This document shows, one piece after another, positions 1 to 10,594 of a DNA stretch of 64,000 nucleotides. The stretch lies in NCBI GenBank assembly GCA_014529385.2, contig CM043958.1:88739025-88803024 (forward strand), written 5' to 3'. The notes under the pieces were generated by a model. The model saw nothing but the letters and a program-made list of their open reading frames with translations, had not been told where the DNA came from and made no database searches. Position numbers and translations under genes: made by a program. This DNA comes from Adiantum capillus-veneris. Lineage: Eukaryota; Streptophyta; Polypodiopsida; Polypodiales; Pteridaceae. The stretch's first letter is position 1; every line of letters starts with the position of its first letter.

Positions 1-563
1 CTGAATTGAAGAAGTCTTGTTGAGCGCAAGACTTGCGGATTTTCCAAGTTTTCTATTGTTAAGACTTCATGAGAATTCAAGATTACTGTAAATCGTACCA
101 AGATAACCTTCAGACAGAAGGATGTTTTTGATCAAGTGAAGAATTGGATTGCCAAATTGCAAGTCATAAGAAATAATCTTAAGAGTGCAAGTGATGATCA
201 AGTGTTTTTTTAAGCCCGACCAAAAGAAATCCCTTAAAGATGGGAAAGTGCAAGAGATAAGCTCACAAATTCTACGGATCATTCAAAGACTTGAGAAGAA
301 TAAGAAAGCAAACTTATGAGTTAGCCAAGAACTTTAAAGTGGGAATCTTTACTCAAGACTATTGTAGACATTTGCAGAAATTAAAAGTACACAGTAAAGA
401 GAAGTCAGTAAAAACTCAATGGCCATTGAAGAAGAAAGACTGACATTTGAAGGAAAGGAAATACTGACAATACTCAATTTTTTTCAAAAATGGTTATTTC
501 TTCAATTAAAGCCAAAAAGGATTACAAGGGAGGCCGGAAGTAGTTACGGAGAGGCAAGAAAGT
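1..563. other. No gene recognised
   Basis: AG-rich, plus-strand-purine-biased DNA with only short ORFs of no recognisable family. The bias resembles the non-coding parts of the retroelements further on, but no LTR, PBS or domain is visible, so I leave it unassigned. Confidence 0.4.
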
Positions 564-1079
564 TTACAACTCATGAAGATCCTTTAATATATGGTCACAT
601 AACCAAGTATCATAAGCACCGCACATGTTAGGACGCTCACCCTCTGGAATGGTTCTACGAGAAACAGCTTGAGCAATTTCTCGGGTATGAGTTGAGAAAA
701 GAAAAGGACCTCTAAGAGGAAGACTCCAGATGGTATCGAGGCAAATCTTAGAATGCGGGATAAACTGCACAAGTAGGAACAACCTTGCGGAGAACCCAGG
801 ATCTCGTGTCTTTTTGACACAGTAGTATCGAGGGCCAAGTCCCAAAGCTTCTGTAACCATAGCAAGTCGGGTATTGTAGCGAAAATGGTCTCTACCCCAG
901 AGAGTCACTCTTGTGAGATGTGGCCATGTCTTCCATATCGTCTGGCCGACACAAGAATTTGGCTGAGGGAAGAGGAGATCTTTGTATCGCTCTAAGAACT
1001 GTCTTTTAAGTGCCTCATTAGCACTCTGCAAGTGAGAGATGCATACAGGAAGAACCAAGTCTTCTTGCCAAGACGCCAT
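564..1079 (-). CDS. Hypothetical ORF, 171 aa, function unknown
   Basis: This is an uninterrupted minus-strand ORF starting MASWQEDL and ending LKDLHEL. I recognise no domain, signal peptide or membrane segment. It is rich in Trp, Cys and Arg and has no low-complexity tract. A shorter overlapping ORF lies in another frame (584-865). There is no upstream promoter that I can support, and the nearest recognisable neighbour is a broken gypsy integrase on the other strand. It may be a remnant of a retroelement accessory ORF or a chance ORF in AG-rich DNA. I list it because it is the longest unbroken frame in the first 2 kb, not because I can show it is a gene. Confidence 0.15.
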   Translation of the reverse strand: MASWQEDLVLPVCISHLQSANEALKRQFLERYKDLLFPQPNSCVGQTIWKTWPHLTRVTLWGRDHFRYNTRLAMVTEALGLGPRYYCVKKTRDPGFSARLFLLVQFIPHSKICLDTIWSLPLRGPFLFSTHTREIAQAVSRRTIPEGERPNMCGAYDTWLCDHILKDLHEL

Positions 1080-1599
1080 CAGATAAGAAAATGACTAAGT
1101 TACACGAGAGTGAAGATCGCAAAAATAAGAGGATAACAAGTACTGATAAATAAGGGATTGCCAGTAGCTTATAAATAAGAAGTAGCATATCGAAGAAGCC
1201 ACAAACGAGATGACTTATTCAAGAAGATAGCTTATTAAGAAAGATTTTCCATGACTCCAATATTATATTAGTAGATTTTTGGGGGATGAAGAAGTGTAAG
1301 AGAGAAGTCAAGTTGAAAGCGTTAACAAGAAGTTAAGTTGCGAGACATATCCAAGAAGCTTCATCAATTATGTATTTTATTTGAGTTGAGGACAGCTCTT
1401 TCTTTTTTGGGGGAGAGATGATGCCTTCAAATAGACTCAAAGACCTCTTGACCAGTAGTCTTGTCCTCATCAACCCTGACTAATTCACTCCTTAGCTCTT
1501 CTTTACCCGAGGAAGTTCAATAAGAAATTCAGTTAGACCCTATTTTAGACCTCTTCTGCATGAGATTCAAGCACAGAACCCCGAGGGGACAGTTAACTG
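1080..1599. other. Unassigned; possible polypurine tract
   Basis: No coding signal. A T-run followed by ggggga and gagatgatg (1409-1420) resembles a gypsy polypurine tract at an LTR start, but the integrase remnant lies downstream of it, which is the wrong order for one element. A junction between two fragments is possible. Confidence 0.2.
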
Positions 1600-2070
1600 A
1601 CTATACCTTAGCAGGTGGTCTTCTTTACTACCTGGAAATCTTCAACCCCTAGATATTCCTCAGATGAAGTGGCAATTGTCTGAGTATGGACTTTGTCACT
1701 CGTCTTCCAAAGACAACTGGAAACTATTTTTGTCGTAGTCGATAAGCTCACTAAGGTGGCTCATCTAATTCCAGTCAAGCAGACAGCCACTGCCATTGAC
1801 ATAGCCCAAGTATTTGCCAAAGAGGTAGTACGATTACATGGAATCCCTGCAAGAATCATCAGTGATCGGGATGCCAAATTTACTTCTAAATTTTGGTAAG
1901 CCATGTTTTGATCTCTGGGTACCCAACTGAATCTCAGATCAGCATATCATCCGAAAACTGATGGTCAAACTGAGTGAGTGAATCAAGTCATTGAAGATAT
2001 GCTTCGAGCATACTACAACCAACAGCCCCAGCAATGGATCAAGTTTCTTCCCCTAGTTGAGTTTGCCGGA
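1600..2070 (+). pseudogene. Ty3/gypsy (chromovirus-type) integrase core, broken
   Basis: Plus-strand frames encode a gypsy integrase catalytic core. The first acidic residue is in a SMDFVTRLP motif near 1683-1710, followed in another frame by VVVDKLTKVAHLIPVKQT (1732-1785). The second Asp is in ISDRDAKF (about 1858-1881). The third, Glu, is in the YHPKTDGQTE motif near 1945-1975. Stop codons after KFW (about 1897), in the next segment and after the catalytic Glu, plus a frameshift before VVVDK, make it non-functional. The wording of these motifs is typical of chromodomain-containing plant gypsy elements (family knowledge). The frame ends at LPLVEFA, immediately before copia LTR sequence begins at 2071. 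The rest of this integrase does not resume after the copia element at 7160, so the junction is not a simple insertion. Confidence 0.85.
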
Positions 2071-2117
2071 GGTCCTAGTGTGTTCACACACATCACTACC
2101 ACAAGTATATGGTAACA
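2071..2117 (-). repeat. Truncated 3' LTR of copia copy 1
   Basis: These 47 bp match the outer end of the 5' LTR (about 7112-7159), from ggtcctagtg through atggtaaca. On the element's strand the LTR starts TGTTACCATA. The remaining ~180 bp expected to the left are absent and are replaced by gypsy integrase sequence. Confidence 0.85.
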
Positions 2118-2128
2118 AATCCCCCTGG
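2118..2128 (-). promoter_or_regulatory. Polypurine tract of copia copy 1
   Basis: On the minus strand a CCAGGGGGATT run lies directly inside the 3' LTR start, the expected place for the plus-strand DNA primer. The equivalent position in the short copy (23357 on) reads CCCAGGTGGGATT. Confidence 0.7.
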
Positions 2129-2191
2129 AGTGATGCGGTGAACGAGAGCTGGCACATGAGTAAAGGGAAGTGCCATGCCCTGAGGACATGA

Positions 2192-5100
2192 TCATTCCAC
2201 AAAGGGGAGTAAGGCCAAAGCTTTGCGGAAAGCTTCAAGCTTCTCACGAGACAATGCCTTTGTGAAAAGATCTGCAAGGTTGTCCTGTGTTGGCACATAA
2301 GCCAAGCTGATCTCTCCTGCTGAGAGCCTCTCCCTGACATAGTGGTAATGCACCTCAATGTGCTTTGTGCGAGCATGAAAAACTGGGTTCCTTGCAACTG
2401 CCAATGCGCTCTGACTGTCGGTGTAGATAGTGTTGGCAGTGTCCTGTCCAACACCCAAATCAGCCATAAGGCGTCTGAGCCATACACACTCAACCGTAGC
2501 TGTGAAGACTGCCCTGTACTCAGCCTCACAACTCAAAGTGGCCACAGTAGGTTGCTTCTTGGTCAACCATGATATACATGAACTGCAAAGCATGAAACAA
2601 AAACCACTTATGGGCACTCGCGTGTCAAAACAACCAACCCAATCTGAGTCTGAAAAACCATGTAAGTCTGGCGGAAATGATCCCCCCTTGGGATAAAACA
2701 AGCCAAGATGTAAAGTGCCACTAAGGTAGCGGAAAATCCTCTTGACAGCCTGCCAATGCTTAGACCCTGGGCTATGCATGAATCTGCTAACCTGTGAGAC
2801 TGCAAAGTGAATATGTGGCCTCGTGTTGCATACATAAATGAGGCAGTCAACAGCAGTTTGGTAAAGAGTGATATCAGCAAGATCGCCAGCATCATGTAGA
2901 CTCAACTTCAAACCTGTTTCCATGGGAGTGGCAATAGGTTTTCAATCCTCAAGTCCAAACTTACATAGCAATGTCTCATTGTAACTTTTCTGACACAAGG
3001 CAATACCACCATCACACTGCTTAAACTGTATACCCAAGTAATGATGCAACAACCCCAAATCTTTCATCTTGAAAGTAGCATTCAAATTAGCCTTAAATTC
3101 AGCAATATGTCTCTCATTTGGTCCAGTGATCAGCAAATCATCAACATAAAGAACCACAATGAGAAGTACATCACCCTCATGCTTTACATACAATGTGATT
3201 TCTGTTGGACTGTTACGAAAGCCTTGTTTGACCAAATGAGTGTCAACTTTCTCATACCAAGCACGAGGAGATTGCTTCAACCCATACAAAGCCTTGTTAC
3301 ATTTGCACACTTTGTCCTCTTGTCCTTTTATGACAAAACCGCGAGGCTGTGTTACATAAACTTCCTCAAATATGTCATCATTCAAGAAAGCGGTAACAAT
3401 GCTTGATTGATGTACATCCCAACCAAAATGAGCTGCCAATGCACATAGAAAATGCACAGTAGTCATACGACAAGTGGGAGAAAATGTCTCTTAATAATCA
3501 ATGCCCTTTTGTTGTGCATAACCCTTTGCAACAAGTCGAGCCTTATGGCGATCGATGTCACCATCCGGCTTGCGTTTCAACTTGTAAACCCACTTCGTAC
3601 CAATGGCCTTTTTGACAAGAGGCAAATGACATAAAGTCCATGTGTCATTTTCTATAAGTGCATCATATTCTGATTGCATGGTAGCCATCCAATTTTCTGA
3701 ATTCTGTGCTTCATCAAAAGACAGAGGCTCCTCAACATCATGTAAGCTAGACACAGTCAAAGCATAACAATCTGATGCATAAGATGCATGGCGAGAGTCT
3801 GAACGAGTATGACTAGACAAAGGTGCATCCAATTTACTATCACGGAAAGTGTGCACCAGCCATTTTGGCATACCTCTAGCCTGCTCATTTTCAGCCCTTT
3901 CCTCATCAAGTACCTCATGTACATCTGCATCAGTAATAGGCTGATCTAGAACATTTTCAGAAACCCCCATAGGTTGTACATTTGCCTCATTGGAAGTTAC
4001 ATTCGTATTTCCACCACTGAAAAGAGGCAACAAAGTGTCATAAATGTCCTGTGAGCTTACATTACTGTCTCTAGTACATGACAGCAAGGGCTGAGCAGAA
4101 TCTTCCACAAACACTACATCCCGAGAAACCAGAATTCGTTTTGTTTGCGGATGATACAACCTGTAACCTTTGCTTTCAGCACTATAACCAACAAAAATAC
4201 ATTTGACAGCCTTATCATCCAATTTTCTGCGCTGCACTTGTGGCACCAAAGCATAAACAGCCAAAAACATGCATGTGCTCAATAGAAGGCTTTCTATCAT
4301 GCCATGCTTCATATGGAGTAATAGACTGCAAAGCTTTCGTAGGACACATGTTAAGTACATAAGTCGCACACATGATGGCCTCAAGCCAAAAAGAATGCGG
4401 CAAAGCTTGACTTTTGACCATACATCGTGCCATTTTCGTAGGACACATGTTAAGTACATAAGTCGCACACATGATGGCCTCAAGCCAAAAAGAATGCGGC
4501 AAAGCTTGACTTTTGACCATACATCGTGCCATTTCCGTAAGTGACCTGTTTTTCCTCTCAGCAACACCATTTTGCTGAGGTGTATAAGGCACTATACATT
4601 GGTGTTTTATCCCACGACTAGCCATAAATGCATTAAATTCATGAGACATATACTCCCCTCCTCGATCGGAACGGAGGGTGCCCATAGTACATTTCGAGAC
4701 ATTTTCAGCCATAGCTAGAAATTGTTTGAAGCACATAAAAACTTCGGACTTCGCTTTAAGCGGAAATGCCCATGCATGCCTGGAGTAATCATCAATGAAA
4801 GTCACGAATTATAGGTAATTTCCCAAGGACGGAGTTTGCATGGGCCCACAAACATCACTATGCACAAGCTGCAACCTACATGTGGCCCGAACTGAACCAT
4901 CCTTTGGAAACTTAGAATGTTGCATCTTACCCAAAATACAGCCTTCACAAAAATGTTTCACAGGTGCTTCAAGTGGCGGCAAAGAAGCAACCATATCAAA
5001 TTTCTGCAAACGCAGTAAACTGGCAAAATTCAGATGACCAAAACGTGCATGCCAAAGTTTTGCATCTGAAATAGCCCTTGAATCTACAACAGCATTTGCA

Positions 5101-6570
5101 AAATTTTGTCCACACTTGTCATACAAAGTGAGCTTATACAGCCCACGACACAAAAGGCCAGATGCAACAAATTCATCACCAAAACTGAGATCATGAATTG
5201 TACATTTGTCATCCACAAATTTGACTTCAAGTCCAAGTCTAGCAAGTGCGGATACAGACAAGAGATTCTTCTTGATCCCAGGTACATAAAGTGCATCAAC
5301 AAGTGTGAAATAACTTCCATTAGCAGCAGTAAGCACAATCTTTCCAACTCCCTGAACTCGATAAGAGGCATTGTTGGCACAAGTGACTGAATTCCCATGA
5401 GGGACAGACTCAAGAGAGGTAAACAATTCACGTTGTGAGGTAATGTGCTTTCTAGCACCACTATCGAAATACCACACATGTGAATTTGCAGCAACTGACA
5501 AGCATGCATCATGGACAGCAGGATTGTAAGTGCACTCTACGCTAAAAGCCCATTCTGCATCAACATCAGCATCACAATCTCCTTTCACAGAAGACTCAAC
5601 AATGGCTGCATTTGTAGTGGAACCAGCATTTGCAGTGGAACCACCCTCTTTCTTCTTAGCCTTTTGGCCTTCAACTTAGGACACGACTTGATCAAGTGAT
5701 CATTAGCTTTACAATAATGGCAACGCATCTTCTTTTTGCCCTTATCACCAGAATTGCCAGACGAAGTGTTGCCAGCAGAAGCATTAGGAACAGAATTTTT
5801 GCCACTCGCAGCAGAACCATAAGAAGTGGCTGCATTACTGTTACCACCCTTTCTTTGAGAAGCAATAAAACCTTGTTCAACTGCACGCTGCCTAGTCCTG
5901 TTTTTTCTAGAAAGTGACTCTTGCAACAGCAATGTGCATAATGCATCAAACTTGACAACTTCAGGATTTCCTTGGGTCATCAATCTCCAGTACTAGCAAA
6001 AGTCTGGTAGGAATTTGGTAAGGCATCAAGAATAGTCTGCACAAGGGAACTGTCTGAAATGACTTCACTTGTAGAAATAAGTTGCTCATTGATATCCTTG
6101 ACACTAGCAAGGAAAGTGTCCATATCATCTTCCTCATGCATAATCTTCGACTCCAGCTCTTTACGTAGCAAAGCAATTTTAGCCTCATTGCGACTTGCAT
6201 AAAGACCAACCAAAATATCCCAAGCCTGTTTTGCAGATTTTGCTGAACGGATGTGAGGAACAATGGTGCGCTTCACAGAAAACGCAATCAATGCATGATC
6301 CTACGCATCCTTAACATCCCAACGAGCTTGTTCTGCCGTAGGCAAAACAACTGTAATAGCAGCAATCCTTGCAACAAGACCTGCAACATCCTCAACATCG
6401 CCTACATCCTCAGAACCAGGACGTACATCAATGCCCTCCACAATTTTCCAGACACCTTTTGACACAAGAACATGTTGCATCATATAAGCCCACATGGGGT
6501 AGTTGTCCCCATCCAACCTGTCCTCAGCAGCAAACATCTTGAACATATCTGTGTTGTTGTTGTCAACCAT
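2192..6570 (-). pseudogene. Copia gag-pol polyprotein, decayed
   Basis: Frame opens at 6570 (MVDNNNTDMFKMFAAEDRL) and ends at 2192. Domains in order: UBN2-like gag; zinc knuckle CX2CX4HX4C (CHYCKANDHLIKSC, about 5730-5690); aspartic protease with DSGA (about 5450-5480); HHCC integrase zinc module (HARFGHL... CEGCILG, about 5060-4900); integrase core with HSD near 4870, SDRGGEY near 4665 and NGVAERKN near 4560; RT with YVDDLLI (3128-3151); RNase H with FSDSDW and TDSQSALA. Lesions: in-frame stops at about 6301, 4809, 3491 and 2942; frameshifts near 5980, 5600-5680 and 4260. Catalytic residues of protease, integrase and RT are still present, so decay is fairly recent. A perfect 99-bp duplication sits in the integrase. 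When intact it would have encoded all proteins for copia particle formation, reverse transcription and integration. Confidence 0.95.
4335..4532 (-). repeat. Perfect 99-bp in-frame tandem duplication in integrase
   Basis: 4335-4433 and 4434-4532 are identical base for base. Each encodes the same 33 residues (MARCMVKSQ... through NMCPTK) just after the catalytic Glu. Being 99 bp, it keeps frame. Copy 2 of the family (about 36600-36700) carries only one unit, so the duplication is specific to this copy. Confidence 0.95.
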
Positions 6571-6918
6571 GGTAAATGCTGCACCTGATGTGAAAACTGC
6601 CCAAAAATAGGAGAAATGGAGCGAGAACAACACGTGCTATATAGCACAAACCGTAGAAGACTATAAGGCATCTGTTATGCAAAAAACGGCACTGACAAAA
6701 ATTCTGCACAAAATGACGAAATAGCCTATGCAGTACTGCCTGTAGTGAAAACTGAGGCCGAAATGAGCCCAAATCAAAAATCTAAGCAAACCTAGCTCTA
6801 CGAGCTGTCCCGAAGTATTTGTCGACCTATGAACTCTCACCAAAGCTCACAGAAATCGGAGAAAGTGAGCAGGCGTGTACTGGAACAGCTGGCGACTAAG
6901 CTCGGGAGGACGCAACCT

Positions 6919-6930
6919 GCTCTGATACCA
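6919..6930 (-). promoter_or_regulatory. Primer-binding site, initiator-Met tRNA type
   Basis: Minus strand reads TGGTATCAGAGC two bases inside the 5' LTR end, the standard complement of the 3' end of plant initiator methionine tRNA used by copia elements. Confidence 0.9.
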
Positions 6931-6932
6931 AT

Positions 6933-7159
6933 TGTTGGAATTAGGGTTGCAGAGAGACACACACAGCTTGGAGAAGATGAAGGAAGCTCAAGGTACACAA
7001 TAGAGAGTGTATTACTTAGTGTGCAATGGAAAGATAGATAGCCCTAGAGTGATGGGCGTATATACAATGCACGGGGGAAAAAACCTCCTAAAGAGGGAAA
7101 AAATGCCCCGGCGGTCCTAGTGTGTTCACACATATCGCTACCACAAGTATATGGTAACA
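6933..7159 (-). repeat. 5' LTR of copia copy 1 (227 bp)
   Basis: Bounded by tgttggaatt at 6933 and ggtaaca at 7159, i.e. TGTTACC...CCAACA on the element strand. It aligns along its whole length with LTRs at 23129, 23991, 34083 and 39023. It is short for a copia LTR. A tatatacaatgc stretch near 7060 could be part of the promoter (TATA-like on the minus strand), which is inference. Confidence 0.95.
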
Positions 7160-7747
7160 AAAGAGAAGGGAGTTTACAAAGGCAAAAATAAACTCTCTCT
7201 TGAACAGCTTGAGTGTTATCGCAAGGATAACCAGGACGTTGTGTGCATCCAATTTTTCCTTTTGTTGCGTACCCTGTCTCTGCTAGATATTATATAACCT
7301 ACGTCATTATCCTTGAAGAAATTTCTTCAATCAGTAGACATGGATTAAACAACACAACTTGATGTCGATGATCAATCCAAACATTGACGGGCATGTGCAA
7401 AATGGTCAAACCCCACACGTAATCATCCAAATTGGATTCATGAGCTTTCTGTCTAGAATGCCGTCTCTTGGAGTGCATTGATTGCGGGATATGCCCAACA
7501 ACGACATGGCCAGGAAGCTCCAAGAATCTCTGGGGTGTTTTTAGCAGATGCAAAGAGATGGCATTTCTTGAATTGCAATCAACTACACTTGTATCTTAAG
7601 ACATGTGGCATTACACAAGATGCGGATATGGAAAAATGAATTATCAATGATATTCTATAACAAGGGCTCTTAAAAAAGACGCCATGCTTTGAAAAGCCAT
7701 GGTTCAATTGTATGCCAAATACTTCAGAAAGCATAAAAAAGTTCTAA
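7160..7747 (+). other. Unassigned, probably gag end of the Tat-like element
   Basis: No domain is recognisable. Plus-strand frames just upstream of 7748 (for example MVQLYAKYFRKHKKVLNEL near 7700-7756) look like the stretch before the protease in gypsy elements. No zinc knuckle is visible. The first ~40 bp after the copia LTR do not continue the integrase broken off at 2070. Confidence 0.35.
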
Positions 7748-8300
7748 ATGAGCTTCCTCTCTGGAATTTCTCTTGGGATGCTTGGTGAAATCCTTAGATC
7801 CCCATGTTCCATCATCTTGCCTATTCTTGATTATTATCACTCTTTTGATCCATATGCTTTGGTTCAAGATGTTTTTGTGCATGGCCCAAAAATCACCTGG
7901 CCTCATACACTCCATCTAGCACCTAGAGTGAGGAGACAATGGACAAAGATGGTTAGTATGAGACTATCAAAGCCAAAATCTACATCGATGGTGGCGCACA
8001 AATATGCATCATGAATGAAAAAATGATGCACCGTTTGGGTTTAGAGGTGAGTAGGCAGGCATCATGCCGAGAGCCAAAATGGCAAATAATGTAAAAGTTC
8101 AATGTGTTCATGTTATAAATGCAATTAGGGTAAAGGTGTTCAACATCGAGGTGGATGTGGATATCTTTGTCATGCCACATAAGGGGAAGGGCTATCCTAT
8201 CATTCTAGGGAGGCCTTGGCTTATGGCTATGAGAGCTATGCAGGATTGGGACACCGACATAATCTAGATGAAGGATGCCAAAAGTAAGCCAATACTCTAT
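7748..8300 (+). pseudogene. Gypsy pre-protease module and aspartic protease, broken
   Basis: The first part (7748-7900) encodes GEILRSPCSIILPILDYYHSFD, which matches a small module found twice before the gag at 63626 (14 of 22 residues with the nearer copy). The protease follows from about 7960: IYIDGGAQICIMNEKMMHRLGLEV in one frame, then in a shifted frame VQCVHVINAIRVKVFNI and YPIILGRPWLMAMRA. The catalytic triad D-S/T-G is D-G-G here. The ILGRPWL motif is the conserved C-terminal protease motif in plant gypsy elements. A frameshift near 8050-8065 and a stop after DTDII (8267) break it. Confidence 0.7.
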
Positions 8301-8633
8301 GACATGAAGATAGGTCAGCAACACGACATGGATCTAGAACCTCTAAGGATGAGTTTTCTAGTAGTGATTCTTCAAGCACTTCAAAGGAGGAGTCAACAAT
8401 GACTAAAGAGCTCGTAGGCTAGCCCACCATTGTCTAGCGAACTTTTAAAAATGCATAGCTACATGTTGTAGCTTGATAGGGAACTGTGCAAGAAATATTG
8501 AAAATTGGAAGCATCCATTCTCCCTATCTCCCCTCCAACACCTAAGAAGATGGAACAACTTGATGCTGCATCATCAAACCAAGGGGAGCCACCAGGTATA
8601 CAATTTTTGGTAGAAGAAAGTAAGCCAAATTAA

Positions 8634-9400
8634 ATGCTCTCAAATAAATTGTGTGGGAAGGAGCGTGTAGATTATATTTTGATGCTAAGTAATTTTACCA
8701 CATTGTTTATTGATGAATATGATAAGACCACTAGCATCACAATAGTTCAACACCACATTACTCTCAAGGAGGGAAGTAAGACTGTAGTGAAAAATCTCAG
8801 GCAGCTAGGAGTAATTCCATAAGAGTCCTTTCGCAAGGAGGTAAGGAGACTATTGGAAGCATGTTTCATCTACCTTGTTGAAGACTCAGAGTGGGTTTCT
8901 CTAGTGGTAGTCACACCAAAGAAGAATGGTAAGTGGAGGGTTTGTGTTGATTACAAGCCTCTTAATGCAGCCACAAAGAGGGACCATTTTCCTCTTCCTT
9001 TCCAAGATGAAATTCTCAATGAGGTATTAGGACATGAGTGCTACACAGTATGTGATGTCAATTCAGGCTACTCCAAATTAGCATCACTGAAGAAGATCAA
9101 AGGAAACAACCTTCATCGCACCATGGGGATATTTTGCTTATAGAGTTATGCCTTTTGGTGTCACCAATGCTCCAACCACTTTTCAGCACTATGCGATGTT
9201 TGTTTTTCAACCATTCAATTCGTGTTTTTACTGATGACTTTTGTATCTATAGATTCCACTCTCTTCATTTGGAGAAAGCCTATGAAGGTCTAGCTAGGCT
9301 GCAGGCTTTTGGTGACCAACTCAACATGGAGAAATGCCACATTGGTGAAAGCAAGGTTCTCTTCTTGGTCAAGTGATCTTTGCAAAGGGTATTGAAGCTG
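8634..9400 (+). pseudogene. Gypsy reverse transcriptase, broken (Tat-like element)
   Basis: Two consecutive open stretches in one frame cover the connector and RT fingers: VVVTPKKNGKWRVCVDYKPLNAATKRDHFPLP near 8900-9000, then CDVNSGYSKLA. Frame then shifts to YRVMPFGVTNAPTTF (about 9138-9185) and again to IRVFTDDFCIY (about 9220-9250), the YXDD catalytic box written FTDD. QLNMEKCHIGESKVLFL (about 9320-9365) matches the RT thumb region. There is a stop at about 8820 and at least two frameshifts. Both catalytic Asp residues of the box remain. Confidence 0.85.
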
Positions 9401-9502
9401 ACCCCAAGAAAGTTTCAAACTTGGTGTCTTTGGCCTCTCTCACCACAACAAAGTAGTTGGTCTCTTCTCTTCAAAAAGTGAGGTATTTGAGTAGGTTCTC
9501 GA

Positions 9503-9980
9503 GTGGTTCTCTCTTTACAACAGGTTACCCATCAAGAGATCTTCACTTGGAGTAAAGGAAATGCACAACACTTCAATGAGCTAAAAAAAACTCTAGACAC
9601 ACTTCCTACCATTGCACCTCCAAAGTGGGACGAGCCATTTTATGTAAACCTTAGTGTGGGCAATGACACAGTTGGGGCGGTATTGATGCAAAAGGATCCT
9701 CAAACTTCTTTCATGTGTCATATCTACTTCTCTAGTGGCATGAAGACTCCATCAGAAGGGGTACATGATAGTGGAACACATGGTGCTTGCTTTAATGTTT
9801 GATACTACCAAGTTTTATTCTTATTTACAGTGTAGACCATCCATAATTTTAACCATGGAAGAAGTATTTCTTTATGTAATGAAAAACATGGATGTTTCTT
9901 CTAGGATTTCCAAATGGCTCACAATGTTGCAAGAGTTTGACTACAAATGCAAGTGGAGAGCTCCACAAGACCCAATCTAG
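9503..9980 (+). pseudogene. Gypsy (retroviral-type) RNase H, broken
   Basis: EIFTWSKGNAQHFNELKKTL (about 9537-9596) and the following VNLSVGNDTVGAVLMQKD are the standard start of gypsy RNase H; the first catalytic Asp (usually D-A-S) is replaced by LSVGND. A shifted frame continues with ALMFDTTKFYSYLQ and then KWLTMLQEFDYKCKWRAPQDPI, matching the region that ends this domain. It is directly followed by a second, different RNase H. Confidence 0.75.
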
Positions 9981-10594
9981 GAAGCATTCTCACTCATTGC
10001 CACTATGAAAAGATGCTGAAGATAAAGATAATTGACAAAGAAGTAACACCTGTGTTGGAAGTCCCTAAGATAGAGAGGGCTCGCTCTCTTTTCTTTGATG
10101 GAGCCTATAAGAGGACAATGGACAAAGCTACAACTGGCATTGTTGTCTTCAACAAGCAAGGGGAAAAGGTATTCTCCATTGGGCATCTCTTGGCTTCCCA
10201 CTTCAACAATGAGGCAGAATATGCAGCCTTAAATCTTGGGTTAGAGTGGTGTGTGACACAATATATTCAACGGCGGTTAAATGTATTCGGTGATGCCATG
10301 CTTTTAATAAATCAAGTATAAGGAAGTTGGGCTTGTAAAAATCATAACTTAGTAAGCCATCTACGCCAAGTTAAGGAGCTTCTAGGAAAATTTCAATTTG
10401 TGCAATTACATCATATACCTAAAGAAAAAAATGAAGAGGCAGATGTTTTAGCTAAAGAAAGGCTACATGATGTTCTAGTTGAAGTTGTCATATTAAAGCT
10501 ACCTCTCTTTCAAGGTAGTGATGCTATGCCTGACATCATGAGTTTCCTAAACACAGGAGAGTGTCCTAAAAAACTTACCAAGGGCCAAAAGTAG
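9981..10594 (+). pseudogene. Second RNase H (aRNH type) of Tat-like element
   Basis: RARSLFFDGAYKRTMDKATT (about 10075-10134), ASHFNNEAEYAALNLGLEW (about 10195-10250), FGDAMLLINQV (about 10289-10321) and, after one stop, QLHHIPKEKNEEADVLAKE (about 10402-10458) match cellular-type RNase HI in order: DG, E in NEAEY, D in GDA, D in EADVLA. All four catalytic acids are present. This extra domain between the gypsy RNase H and integrase marks Tat/Ogre elements. Only two or three lesions are visible, including the stop at 10319-10321. Confidence 0.8.

Larger units (their letters stand above)
2071..7159 (-). mobile_element. Ty1/copia LTR retrotransposon, copy 1
   Basis: Nearly complete copia element on the minus strand: 5' LTR 6933-7159, initiator-Met PBS at 6919-6930, gag-pol 6570-2192, polypurine tract at about 2118-2128, and a 3' LTR of which only 47 bp remain (2071-2117). 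Domain order gag, protease, integrase, RT, RNase H defines copia. The reading frame has about seven lesions. The same family occurs at 34083-39256 and, internally deleted, at 23129-24219. The 3' LTR truncation exactly at the edge of the neighbouring gypsy integrase points to a later deletion that removed about 180 bp of LTR and any target-site duplication. Confidence 0.95.

Noticed and set aside
6919-6930. tRNA gene
   Set aside because: The TGGTATCAGAGC-type segments are primer-binding sites complementary to tRNA ends. No cloverleaf or paired A/B boxes are present here or at 44412, 25982, 54025.
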